From positions 1 to 64,000 of the forward strand of contig NZ_QKUF01000007.1 of assembly GCF_003253565.1 (NCBI RefSeq): a stretch of DNA of 64,000 nucleotides, read 5' to 3'. Below the pieces are notes generated by a model. That model was not told the origin of the DNA and made no database searches. It worked only from the letters and a program-made list of their open reading frames with translations. The translations under genes and the position numbers were made by a program. This document shows positions 1 through 8,196 of this stretch, piece by piece. Position 1 is the stretch's first letter, and each line of letters begins with the position of its first letter. The stretch comes from Thermosporothrix hazakensis. Lineage in GTDB: Bacteria; Chloroflexota; Ktedonobacteria; Ktedonobacterales; Ktedonobacteraceae.

Positions 1-290
1 GCACGCTGCATCGTGTTCCGGTGATCGGGGTGGAACCGGCCTTTACAACCCAGGACTGTTCTCGTTGTGGGCAGCGGGTCAAGAAGAGCTTGAGTGTGCG
101 TACGCATCTGTGTCCTGGCTGTGGGCTGCTCCTCGACCGCGATCACAATGCCGCCTTAAATATCTTGCACAAAGCGCTACAGGGTACCGTCGGGCAGACG
201 GGAACCGACGAGGGTGTCTCGTCGAACGCTTCTGGACAGCCTGCCGCTACGCGTCGTCGCACTGCGGCGCCGCGCAAGCAGGCTGGATGA
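1..290 (+). CDS. tnpB: TnpB (IS200/IS605 OrfB) RNA-guided nuclease, C-terminal part only
   Basis: The reading frame is open from the left edge (frame starts at base 3), so the gene begins outside the window. The visible part carries the target-nucleic-acid-binding zinc ribbon, C-x2-C followed by C-x2-C (CSRCG, CPGCG), and directly after it DRDHNAALNIL, the third RuvC motif whose first Asp is catalytic in TnpB. About 35 further residues, rich in Ser, Ala and Arg, form the tail. Members of this family cut DNA guided by an RNA read from the element's own right end. The stop codon lies 8 bases before the terminal hairpin. The catalytic motif that can be seen is intact; the rest of the protein cannot be judged. 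Confidence 0.9.
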   Translation, partial: TLHRVPVIGVEPAFTTQDCSRCGQRVKKSLSVRTHLCPGCGLLLDRDHNAALNILHKALQGTVGQTGTDEGVSSNASGQPAATRRRTAAPRKQAG

Positions 291-331
291 AGGAAGAATC
301 CCCGGCCTTCAGGTCTGGGGAGTGTCAATAA
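178..331 (+). mobile_element. Right end of an IS200/IS605 element with probable guide-RNA scaffold
   Basis: The last part of tnpB and the sequence after it end in an imperfect hairpin at 299-321 (TCCCC pairs with GGGGA, inner loop around CCTTCAGG). A TCAA at 325-328 follows, a plausible right cleavage site for the single-strand transposase. In this family the same region is transcribed as the TnpB guide RNA, so sequence after about 328 would be the guide. No tnpA is visible here. The exact boundary is an inference. Confidence 0.75.
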
Positions 332-451
332 AAACACACCGGAAAGCACTGGCTTGAGCCATGTGGATGAAAGGTGTATCTGCGCTTTCTGAGCAGAGAA
401 TGTGAGCATTGCTTGATGATGGAGCTTACCTGTGCTCTGTTTCTTTTCATA

Positions 452-595
452 CAGAGGTACCCCCAGGCAGATGGGCACCGGTGAGCTCCCCTCGTCAAAC
501 GCTTCTGGGATAGCGGGTCGTCGTGCTGCGGTGGTTTGCAAGAATGCTGGCTGAAAGAAGCATTCCCCGGCGAGGGTCTGGGGAGTGTCAACAAA
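452..595 (+). mobile_element. Truncated second IS200/IS605 right end (no nuclease gene)
   Basis: This segment aligns with 178-331. Shared blocks include GGTACC, CGTCRAACGCTTCTGG, CGTCGT and the end hairpin (564-584), followed by GTGTCAA with TCAA at 588-591. The C-terminal codons of tnpB are still in frame and stop at the same place (552-554): SSNASG is shared with the first copy. The zinc-ribbon and RuvC parts are absent. It is either a deletion remnant or a guide-RNA locus without its nuclease. The sequence after the hairpin differs between the copies. Confidence 0.7.
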
Positions 596-606
596 GAGTA
601 GCGCAC

Positions 607-651
607 AAAAAAGGGAGGGGAGAAACAACCGGCACATTGTTGTTCTCCCCT
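607..651 (-). terminator. Intrinsic terminator of the MFS gene
   Basis: Read on the minus strand, a 13-pair stem with one bulged base (arms 639-651 and 616-629) is followed by an unbroken T6 tract (607-612 as A on the plus strand). It lies 34 bases after the MFS stop codon. Confidence 0.8.
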
Positions 652-685
652 TTCCCCATGCCGTGAAGGCAGGCAAAATGAGTGG

Positions 686-1954
686 TTATCTGCGTCGATG
701 TTCGATGACACCGTGAAGGAAAGAGCTCAGCGCGCCACAGCCGAGGATCAGAGCACCAACCACGATACCTGCTCTCAATCCGTAGGTGTCGACAATAGCA
801 CCGCCAAGCGTAGGACCGATAAGCTGACCGATACCAAAGATAGCCAGCATAAAGCTGAGGCTACCGGTGAAATGGTCGGGATCAACCGCATTGCGCTGAA
901 CGACAGTTGAAATCAATGGAGGCCCGATAAAGAGTGCTGCCCCCGCTAATGCGGCACCAATCCCGATAGCGAAGACGTGCGAAGCTGCCGAAATCAGCGT
1001 GCCCACCGTGCCGATCAGCATTGATATGCCCATCAGAAAACCGTTCGGCCAGCGTTGCAGCGATTTGATCCAGACCAGGCCTCCGAGAATGCCGAAAATG
1101 CCCATTGCTCCCCAGACAATCCCCGTCAGAATAGAAGGCAGGCCCTGCTGAACGACCAGCGAGATGAAGTAGGTCGTGAAGATGATATAGCCACAACCAT
1201 AGCTGAACATCGACAGCATCAGAAAAAGCAGCTTTCGTGGAGAGAGAACTTCAAGCAGCAAGACGAGCGGCGATATATGCGCCTGTGCCGAGGATGAGGC
1301 CTCAAGCTGCCGATGTCGGTTTGCTTGTAGCGAGCGATAGAGACCGTAGGTGCAGATCAGCCCGAGCAGCCCCATGATGGCCCACATTAGTCGCCAGGAG
1401 AAACCGCTTCCAAGTTGCAGGACGGGCGGTGCGATCAGGCCTGTGATGACAATACCGAAAGTGCTTCCGATCCAGATAAAGCCGGTAGCATCGCTCTGTT
1501 TTGCCGGCGGGGTCCGCTCAAGCAGCAGTGAAAGGGTGAGCGGGTTCGCGACCGCTGAGAAGAAGCCGACCAGAAAGCGCCAGATCCCGAGCTGAAGAAA
1601 GTCGGTGCTGGAGGCAGACGCCAGAATGGTGGCATTCATCAGAAACAGGCTGATGCAGTTCATTTTGATGCGGTCACGGAACATCATGAGCAGGAAGGGA
1701 AGGCCCAGTGTTCCAAGCAGATAACCCGCGAAGTTCGCTGTCCCGATCAGGCCAAGCATGCTATAGGAGCCATGCAGCGAGTCCTGAATGGTCGGAATAA
1801 GCAGGCCATAGGAGAAGCGCGCAAAGCCAATAATACAGGAGAAAGCCAGAGCAGACCACCAGGCAAGTGGACGTAAACCTGTCTGGACTTCATTTCTTTC
1901 TATTGTTACGGCTGCATGTGCGAGAAAATCAGTTGTTCGTTCTTTTGTCAGCAT
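686..1954 (-). CDS. MFS transporter, YbfB/YjiJ-like
   Basis: A 12-helix major facilitator type membrane protein, probably an exporter of a small molecule. The N-terminal part contains ALAFSCIIGFARFSYGLLIP, typical of the YbfB/YjiJ group, followed by regularly spaced hydrophobic segments to the end. The open frame reaches a TTG at 2014, but the ATG at 1954 has GGGAG 12 bases upstream and removes a non-hydrophobic leader, so I prefer it (about 422 residues). It is divergent from a LysR-type regulator, a usual arrangement for a regulator and its target, so LysR control is likely. The substrate cannot be told from sequence. Confidence 0.85.
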   Translation of the reverse strand: MLTKERTTDFLAHAAVTIERNEVQTGLRPLAWWSALAFSCIIGFARFSYGLLIPTIQDSLHGSYSMLGLIGTANFAGYLLGTLGLPFLLMMFRDRIKMNCISLFLMNATILASASSTDFLQLGIWRFLVGFFSAVANPLTLSLLLERTPPAKQSDATGFIWIGSTFGIVITGLIAPPVLQLGSGFSWRLMWAIMGLLGLICTYGLYRSLQANRHRQLEASSSAQAHISPLVLLLEVLSPRKLLFLMLSMFSYGCGYIIFTTYFISLVVQQGLPSILTGIVWGAMGIFGILGGLVWIKSLQRWPNGFLMGISMLIGTVGTLISAASHVFAIGIGAALAGAALFIGPPLISTVVQRNAVDPDHFTGSLSFMLAIFGIGQLIGPTLGGAIVDTYGLRAGIVVGALILGCGALSSFLHGVIEHRRR

Positions 1955-2101
1955 AGAGAATAGGTACTCCCGCGTATTCAGCAGAGAATTGATGTCGTTT
2001 TTCAGACAGTACAAAAAAGAGATGTGTAAGAAAGATATAGGGAAGTATGCTGAAGGCAGCGGCTTTGTTGCAATCAGATCGTTGTTCTCTTCATTCTGAA
2101 G

Positions 2102-2130
2102 TATAATAGATAGATGTTGATATGTCTAAC
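2102..2130 (+). promoter_or_regulatory. Probable lysR promoter -10 and LysR-box-like dyad
   Basis: A perfect TATAAT lies at 2102-2107 without a good -35 at normal spacing. Just downstream, GTTGATATGTCTAAC (2116-2130) has GTT/AAC ends and a T-N11-A core, the general form of a LysR-type binding site. Assignment is by position and form only. Confidence 0.4.
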
Positions 2131-2147
2131 ACTTCTTTGAGAAAAGA

Positions 2148-2168
2148 TTGATGCCGTGGCGGCATCAA
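2148..2168. promoter_or_regulatory. Perfect 8-bp inverted repeat before lysR
   Basis: TTGATGCC (2148-2155) and GGCATCAA (2161-2168) are exact reverse complements around a 5-base spacer. They end 12 bases before the LysR start codon, next to its ribosome-binding site. It could be an autoregulatory operator or an mRNA hairpin affecting translation. Confidence 0.5.
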
Positions 2169-2180
2169 GTGGGGGATGGC

Positions 2181-3089
2181 ATGGAGATTCGACAACTGAC
2201 CTACTTTCTGGCGGCGGTAGAGACCCAGAATTTTCGCAAGGCAGCGGAATTATGTTATGTCGCTCAATCTGCGTTAAGCCGCCAGATCGCAGCGCTGGAA
2301 CAGGAACTCGGGGTTGAGCTCTTTGAGCGCAAGAACAAGCGCATTTTTCTAACGCCAGCAGGGCATGAGTTTGCGGCGTATGCACGGCAGGCGCTCGAAC
2401 AGCTTCAACAGGGCCAGCTTTCAATGGCGCGGCTTCAGGGAGAGTTCAGCGGCACACTGCGCATCGCATGTATCGAGCCGCTGCTTTCGACGTTGCTGTA
2501 TTCGCTGGCGACTCATTTTCATCAGCAGTACCCGCATATTTATCTTGACGTACGCGTGGCCTTGACTGACGAGATCCTCACGTTGGTAGAGCAGGGGGAG
2601 ATCGACGTTGGCTTTCTCTTTGATCCATTGGTGCGGCCTGAACTGCTGGTTGTGCAGGAGCTCTTTCGGGAGCCGCTGCAACTGCTTGTTCCGGCGCAGC
2701 ATCCCCTGACTCGTGTTCCTGCGGAGGAGATCACCATAGAGCGTATTGTCTCTGAGCCGCTCTTGCTGTTACGCTCAACTTTTCGCCTGCGTCGGATTAT
2801 TGATCGTGTGCTGCTTCAGCGTGGCATTGCGGTTCAGCCTATTATCGAGATCGATGCCGTTGAAGGGTTAAAGCAGCTTGTGCGACATGGAGTGGGTATC
2901 TCGCTGGTGACAGCGGCCTTTGTGCCAGTTGAGCAGCGTGATGACGGGCTGGCCATTTTGCCGATAGTTGATGTTGTAGAAGAGTTTCTCTTTGCCATCA
3001 CCTATCGGCGCGTGGGGCCATTGCCCGCGGTTGCCCGTCGATTTGTGGAAATGGTACTTGACTCAAAACTGCGGCTTCAGGGCAATTGA
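2181..3089 (+). CDS. LysR-family transcriptional regulator
   Basis: A 302-residue LysR-type regulator. Residues 1-60 form the winged helix-turn-helix (MEIRQLTYFLAAVETQNF; AELCYVAQSALSRQIAALE), and the remainder is the periplasmic-binding-like effector domain. The ATG at 2181 follows GGGGGA and is preferred over an upstream ATG in the same frame at 2148, which would add 11 atypical residues. It is divergent from the MFS gene, its likely target. Its 3' end overlaps the convergent phosphatase gene by 13 bases. The effector is unknown. Confidence 0.93.
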   Translation: MEIRQLTYFLAAVETQNFRKAAELCYVAQSALSRQIAALEQELGVELFERKNKRIFLTPAGHEFAAYARQALEQLQQGQLSMARLQGEFSGTLRIACIEPLLSTLLYSLATHFHQQYPHIYLDVRVALTDEILTLVEQGEIDVGFLFDPLVRPELLVVQELFREPLQLLVPAQHPLTRVPAEEITIERIVSEPLLLLRSTFRLRRIIDRVLLQRGIAVQPIIEIDAVEGLKQLVRHGVGISLVTAAFVPVEQRDDGLAILPIVDVVEEFLFAITYRRVGPLPAVARRFVEMVLDSKLRLQGN

Positions 3090-4726
3090 ATACCGGCTAC
3101 TGGCTGAAGGTGTCCGTTGACCTCGCTGAGATACTCCTGCGTCAGGGTATAGCGGCCATCTGGAGCCGTCTGGAGCTGAACAAGTGCCAGCGTATCCTGA
3201 TAGAGAAGGTGACGCTTTAGTTGGACCGAGGGAGCAAGGGCCTGAAGCGGGAGTATGCGTGTACGCAGGTGCCCATAGCTGGCTCTGGTCACATAGGACT
3301 GGGTTTCAATCATGAGCCGATGCTTGCGGGCAAGACTGTTATGGATTGGCGTGCAGACGAGCTGATGCAGCCGCGCTCCGCTGCTTTCCTGTGCTGTCGC
3401 TGCATAGGAAAAGTGGACATCACCCGAGAAACAGAGCGTATCCAGTTGTCTCCGAGCAAGCTGCTGACGTAGCGCGTTCCAGGTGACATGGTAGAGTGGC
3501 CAGTGATCGAAGTCGCCTTTTCTCGCCAGAAACAGGCCAAAGCGTGCAAGTTGTTTTTTAAACCAGTTGTTTGATGAGCCGCGTACGCCCGCCATATATT
3601 CAAACCAGCCGATCAGTGGTGGCAGAAGCAACGGAACCGAGGAAACTATGAGCGCGGGCGTCTGAGTCTGAGCTTGCAGCCATTGTTCCAGATCTGCCAT
3701 CTGCTGTGGACCCATAATCTGAAGTGGGGCGAAACGTGCGTCGCTCTCTGGCTGGAGGACCGAGGTGCGATCAGCCCGGGTATTGGTGACGAAAATGGTG
3801 GGAGAGGTTGGAATAGTGTAGTGCCAGGGCAGCTCATAGTTTTTATAAATCGCTGCTCGCATAACATTGCGTAAAGTTTCCAGACAATCTGTGCCGCTCT
3901 GCTCAGCTTCCTGCATAATACGCAGGAGCGGGTGCTGTGGATAGAGATGAGGCAGGATATTTCCCCAACCCTGGTAAACCCAGTAGGCTACCATCCCATC
4001 GATAATTGTCTGTTCCAGACCTTGTTGCAGCGCTTCCTGCCGCCAGGTGGGCGAGGTATTCCAGTTATTGGTGATCTCGTGATCGTCGAACATCATATAG
4101 GTTGGCAGGGTTGCCAGAACCTGCCGGATACCCTCGTTCGCGGTCCAGGCATAGTGATAGAGGAACGCGAAATCGTCGAATGTATGAGCTCCCTCGCGAA
4201 ATTGAGGATAGCGTTCAATAAAGGAAGCGGAAGGCCTATCTGCATAAATCTGGTCGCCAATCAGGAGCAGGAGATGTGGCCAATGCTGCTCTTTGTCGGT
4301 GGCATGGGCCTGGAGCCAATTTCCGAACAGGCTCAAAGGATCAGTATGTTGTGGATGGAACTGCCGACAGGAGCCGTACACAAAGCGGAGCTGATGGGCA
4401 GATGTCGAAGCGGGCAAGGTGCGGAGGTAGTGAAGTTGCTCGGTTGGGAGAGGGATTAAGGTTCCGTCCGCTTCTGTTGAGGTGAGCATGGTATATCTAT
4501 ACCAGCTTGCCGGTTCCAACCCCTGTAGCAGAACCGCAGCAAAGTAGTGATTCCCGACGCGAATGGTATGCGCATACGCGGTGACACGTTCAAGCGCCGA
4601 GGCTCCTTCTTTTTGGGCAATGACGGTAACAATACAGGGCTCTGAAAGTTCTGCCCAGAGGAGAGCGTGAGAGGAGTCAATAGCGCGTAGAATCGGGCCA
4701 ATACTCAGGTGTGGCATGGTGCTCAT
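3077..4726 (-). CDS. PhoD-like metallophosphatase
   Basis: A 549-residue protein of the PhoD-like alkaline phosphatase family. Metal-site motifs seen in order are YGSCRQ (about 117), LIGDQIYAD (about 155), FDDHEITNNW (about 213) and CFSGDVHFSY (about 435). The first ~100 residues resemble the N-terminal beta-domain of this family. No signal peptide or Tat motif is seen at the start, unlike secreted PhoD, so it may act in the cytoplasm on phosphodiesters or phosphoesters. Start 4726 has AAGGA 7 bases upstream. A second Met at codon 4 is possible. It converges with lysR without an evident terminator. Confidence 0.88.
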   Translation of the reverse strand: MSTMPHLSIGPILRAIDSSHALLWAELSEPCIVTVIAQKEGASALERVTAYAHTIRVGNHYFAAVLLQGLEPASWYRYTMLTSTEADGTLIPLPTEQLHYLRTLPASTSAHQLRFVYGSCRQFHPQHTDPLSLFGNWLQAHATDKEQHWPHLLLLIGDQIYADRPSASFIERYPQFREGAHTFDDFAFLYHYAWTANEGIRQVLATLPTYMMFDDHEITNNWNTSPTWRQEALQQGLEQTIIDGMVAYWVYQGWGNILPHLYPQHPLLRIMQEAEQSGTDCLETLRNVMRAAIYKNYELPWHYTIPTSPTIFVTNTRADRTSVLQPESDARFAPLQIMGPQQMADLEQWLQAQTQTPALIVSSVPLLLPPLIGWFEYMAGVRGSSNNWFKKQLARFGLFLARKGDFDHWPLYHVTWNALRQQLARRQLDTLCFSGDVHFSYAATAQESSGARLHQLVCTPIHNSLARKHRLMIETQSYVTRASYGHLRTRILPLQALAPSVQLKRHLLYQDTLALVQLQTAPDGRYTLTQEYLSEVNGHLQPVAGIQLP

Positions 4727-5114
4727 TTAAATCCTTTCAACCGTTGGAGATGTGCCTTTATATTACGTTGTTCTGCCTTGATGGTGCAAATAGAGCAAGG
4801 CATATCTGTGCTCTAACATGTACGCTGTAGGAGGCCAAAATGTCATAGAGATTCTTCTTGAGTACCATCTGAAATGCGAAAAAGAGAAGAAAGAAGGTAT
4901 AGTGATAAAGAGAATTGAAAAATTGTAACAAAAGATACCATGTAGTATGAGATAAGGAGAAAAGTGAAAGAAAAATCATCCCAGTGCTCAAATCCTTTTG
5001 TCTGTATGAAAAAAGATTCAGTGTTTTTGAGGTGGAAAGACAGGGCGAAAGGTGTGAAAGATGTGTTACACTGATGGGAGATCTTTCTCTCTCTCCCTAT
5101 TGATGGCTGAGTTA

Positions 5115-5145
5115 TTGACGACGGCATGCATCTGTATGGTATACT
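5115..5145 (+). promoter_or_regulatory. Sigma-70-type promoter of the kinase operon
   Basis: TTGACG at 5115-5120 and TATACT at 5140-5145 are separated by 19 bases, slightly longer than the optimum. It is the best promoter upstream of the histidine kinase gene at 5451. Confidence 0.6.
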
Positions 5146-5183
5146 TTGTTGCGATGTGCGAGATGTATGTTGTAATTCGTATC

Positions 5184-5202
5184 GTACATGTCGCGTACAT
5201 GT
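5184..5202. repeat. Two direct GTACATGT octamers, 11 bp apart
   Basis: GTACATGT occurs at 5184-5191 and 5195-5202. The repeat distance is one helical turn and each unit contains the palindrome ACATGT. It sits about 40 bases after the -10 box, where a repressor could block elongation or initiation. Confidence 0.55.
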
Positions 5203-5450
5203 AACTTGCTTGTTGTGCGTGTTCTGAGATAAGAAACATCAGACAGAGAAAATTGTTCTCCTGAATGCAGAAAAAAGAACAGGAGAATGCTTTTCAGCTT
5301 TTACTGTAGAAATATGTATATCTTCAGTCCTGCTCGGTGCCAATTCTTTTTCTGCTTTTGTGCAGAGAGTGACTGATGATTTTCTGGACAGTCACAATCA
5401 AGGGAGGCTGAGTTGAGGGCGTTTAGACATATGTATCGGGTAGGACTGGC

Positions 5451-8141
5451 ATGGAAGCAATGGAAGCAAAAACAGACGCATCGCCAGTAGATGAATCTGC
5501 TATCGTTGAGCGTGTTGCGCGAATCATGAACACCGTACGCGGTGCAAAGTCGGATTATAGCCTGTTGGTTGCAGAATTAGAGCTAACATTACCCTTTGAC
5601 GTGTTCGGTGTTGTCTTGCTGCGTCATGATCGCAAGGCGATTCGGGCAGTGATTTGTCGTCGTGAAAAAGGAAAATGGGTAACAGAGCACCGCCAGCATC
5701 CTCTATCCGGCTCGATGGTTGAGCGAATGCTGAAGGCGCCTATTCTCCTGGTCAATGACTACCCGGAGGGGCTGGATGGGGCGCCCGCAGTGTGTGGGGA
5801 TGCCTTGAGCTCGTACCCTCAGCTTCACTCGACCTTGATCGCACCGCTGGTAGTCGAGGATCGAGTGCTCGGTACATTAGAGCTTGGAAGCGTTGATTCC
5901 GGGGTTTACGCGGATCAGACCTTGCAGCGTCTGGTGAATGCAGTCGCTCGGGTTCTAGCGGCAGCGATTGAGAGTGCTCAGCTAGGAGGAAGTGCCGAGC
6001 TTCAGAATCGCCAGCGTGAGGCGCTAAAGGCTGTCACCAATGCCCTGACATCGAAGCTGGATATCCCGACTATTTTACATCGTATCGTCAGGGGTATTGC
6101 GCATGCCCTGAATGTGGCTTCTGCCATTGTGATTGTGGATCGGCGGCGAAACTGTTTGAGCTTTGCAGCACATGCTGGGTTTCAGGGAGATGCTGAGGAA
6201 CTGGAACAGGTCTTTCAGGAAACGTTACCAGTGCGTGATGGCTGCATTATCAGTCGCACCATTCACGCGGGCAACTCGGTTGTCTCAAACGACATCGCGG
6301 TAGATGAGGAGTTTCCGGCCAGTCGTTTTTTTGCCAGTCGCCTCGGTATTCACTCGGTTTTGAGCTATCCGCTGCACACCGGGAATATGGTGTTTGGCGC
6401 TCTTCTGCTCTGTTCGCCTGAGACGGGGGGCTTTACGCCGCTGAAAGCCGATATTCTTGCGCTTTTTGCCGGGCAGGCTTCCTTTGCCATTCATAACGGT
6501 CTCTTGCTGGATTCTGCTCACCGACGCAGTCGTTTCCAGCGAGCAATAGAGAAGCTGGAGCGTGCACAGCAGCAGCGCCTGGTCGCTCAAGATGACGGGG
6601 AAGTGCTGCGAGAAGAACTCAGATTACTGGAACAGATCCACAAAGAGACAAAGCGTACGTTCGGTATTAAATTCAGTAGTCTGTTGCGGTTCGTCAGCGA
6701 CCATCTATTGACGCTCAGGGAACAGACGCTTGAGGCTGCCATGTTCGCAGAACTGGCGGATCGTAGGATTGATGAAGAGGCAAAGCTGGAGAGCGTGCCC
6801 ATTGAGGTGCTGCCAGAAGACCTCGAACTACAGCCACTGGCGGATGGTGAGGAACCCGAACCCAGGGACGACGTGCCGAACACAGTTGCTCTGTTGACCA
6901 GGGCGGCTGAAGCAGCACTGGTAGGGACCGGCATGGTGGGTGAACTGACCCCATTGATGATCAAGTCAAATGGCATTAATGATGCCTGGCTGGTGATCGA
7001 TCTTGAGGGACGCTGTACCTACATGAACCCGGAGGCCGAGGCGCTCTGTGAGACTCGAATTGAGGGGATGTCACGTTTATATAACTCATCAACGATTCTT
7101 TCGCGTGAGCCAGAGGCAGCCTCGCTTGAAAGCGTCTTTGTAAAACTTATTCCTCGCATGCGAAATCGTGCGGAAGTTTTGCGCTACTTGCATGACTTCG
7201 GGCAGGAAGGCAACAGCCGGCAGGAGATCCGCTGTATTCTGGCGCCTGCACCGGTCTCGGAAAAGGAGCAGGTTGGAGAAGGATGTCATAGAACTCCTCT
7301 TTCCGAAATCTTTCCGGGTGATCGCTATTATCGCTTTACGCGGCACCCGCTGCCAAACCATGATGGCTTACTGGTTGCGCATGTCCTACAGGTACACGAT
7401 ATTACCGAAGAAGTGCGGGAAGAAAAGCATCGTTCAGCCCTGCTGACCTCGGTCTCGCACGATCTGCGCACGCCACTGACCACGATCAAGGCGGCGGTCT
7501 CCGGGCTCTTGCAGGAGGGGGTGGAATGGGATGAAGAAGACAAGCGCATGATCCTTGAGGATATCGAGACGGAGACAGACCATCTGACGGCACTGGTTAA
7601 CGCGCTGGTAGAATTGTCTCGTATTGAGATGGGAGCGCTTGTACTGGCGAGAGAATGGTGTGATGTTGCTGAAGTGCTACATGGTGCGTTAAGTAAATTA
7701 GGGCGTATTCTGGGGGAGAGGAATGTAAAGGAAGAAATTGTCCCATCGGTGCCACTGATATATGTAGATCATGTACAACTTGAGCGTGTTTTCTATAATC
7801 TGATTGAGAATGCGGCGCGACATATACCCGAGGATGAGGAAATCACGGTCAGTATGGCGGTCAGGGAAAATGAATTAGAGGTACGCGTGGTTGATCTTGG
7901 AAGCGAGATCCCTGCGCATGGCTATGAACGTGAGCGTATCTTTACTTCATTTTATAGCTCTCGCTCCTATGGTAATGGGCTCAGTTTAGCTATCTGCAAA
8001 GGTATAGTAGAAGCTCATGGCGGTCATATCTGGGTTGAGCCAAACAGGGTTGATGAGGATGGCAAAGGGGGCAAGGGAGCCTGTTTTGTCTTTACTCTTC
8101 CTCTCCTTGAAAAGGGAGATACACCTGTTGAGAAAAGGTAG
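5451..8141 (+). CDS. GAF-GAF-PAS sensor histidine kinase (KdpD-like core)
   Basis: An 896-residue kinase with no clear membrane segment, so probably cytoplasmic. Order: GAF (about 15-175), GAF (about 190-350), coiled coil (about 360-440), PAS-like domain (about 505-650), HisKA with SVSHDLRTPL (phosphorylated His about 670), N box YNLIENAARH (about 785) and G2-like GNGLSLAICKGIVEAHGG. The G1 segment reads DLGSEIP, keeping D-x-G but losing the second GxG. The ATP-binding half most resembles KdpD, but there is no KdpD sensor domain and no kdp gene nearby. The start at 5451 has only a weak GGTAGGA. It is followed after 55 bases by its probable partner regulator. Confidence 0.9.
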   Translation: MEAMEAKTDASPVDESAIVERVARIMNTVRGAKSDYSLLVAELELTLPFDVFGVVLLRHDRKAIRAVICRREKGKWVTEHRQHPLSGSMVERMLKAPILLVNDYPEGLDGAPAVCGDALSSYPQLHSTLIAPLVVEDRVLGTLELGSVDSGVYADQTLQRLVNAVARVLAAAIESAQLGGSAELQNRQREALKAVTNALTSKLDIPTILHRIVRGIAHALNVASAIVIVDRRRNCLSFAAHAGFQGDAEELEQVFQETLPVRDGCIISRTIHAGNSVVSNDIAVDEEFPASRFFASRLGIHSVLSYPLHTGNMVFGALLLCSPETGGFTPLKADILALFAGQASFAIHNGLLLDSAHRRSRFQRAIEKLERAQQQRLVAQDDGEVLREELRLLEQIHKETKRTFGIKFSSLLRFVSDHLLTLREQTLEAAMFAELADRRIDEEAKLESVPIEVLPEDLELQPLADGEEPEPRDDVPNTVALLTRAAEAALVGTGMVGELTPLMIKSNGINDAWLVIDLEGRCTYMNPEAEALCETRIEGMSRLYNSSTILSREPEAASLESVFVKLIPRMRNRAEVLRYLHDFGQEGNSRQEIRCILAPAPVSEKEQVGEGCHRTPLSEIFPGDRYYRFTRHPLPNHDGLLVAHVLQVHDITEEVREEKHRSALLTSVSHDLRTPLTTIKAAVSGLLQEGVEWDEEDKRMILEDIETETDHLTALVNALVELSRIEMGALVLAREWCDVAEVLHGALSKLGRILGERNVKEEIVPSVPLIYVDHVQLERVFYNLIENAARHIPEDEEITVSMAVRENELEVRVVDLGSEIPAHGYERERIFTSFYSSRSYGNGLSLAICKGIVEAHGGHIWVEPNRVDEDGKGGKGACFVFTLPLLEKGDTPVEKR

Positions 8142-8196
8142 ACAGGCAGAGAATGCTGATACCGCAACACCTTGATTATGTAAGGGGAAGGAGCTA

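Larger units (their letters stand above)
4727..5450. other. AT-rich 724-base intergenic region with long kinase leader
   Basis: No convincing gene is present. Two minus-strand open frames here are rich in Phe, Leu and Ser and lack a good ribosome-binding site. The right half contains a promoter (5115-5145), a repeated octamer (5184-5202) and a stem-loop (8-base arms 5256-5263 and 5280-5287, exact reverse complements). The kinase mRNA would therefore have a leader of roughly 300 bases. Confidence 0.6.

Noticed and set aside
143..711. Two long minus-strand frames (177 and 128 codons) over the IS right ends
   Set aside because: They run antisense to the repeated transposon ends and contain the MFS terminator; their similarity to each other only reflects the nucleotide repeat.
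4758..5127. Two Phe/Leu/Ser-rich frames in the AT-rich region before the kinase
   Set aside because: No ribosome-binding site, AT-driven composition, and they cover a probable promoter.
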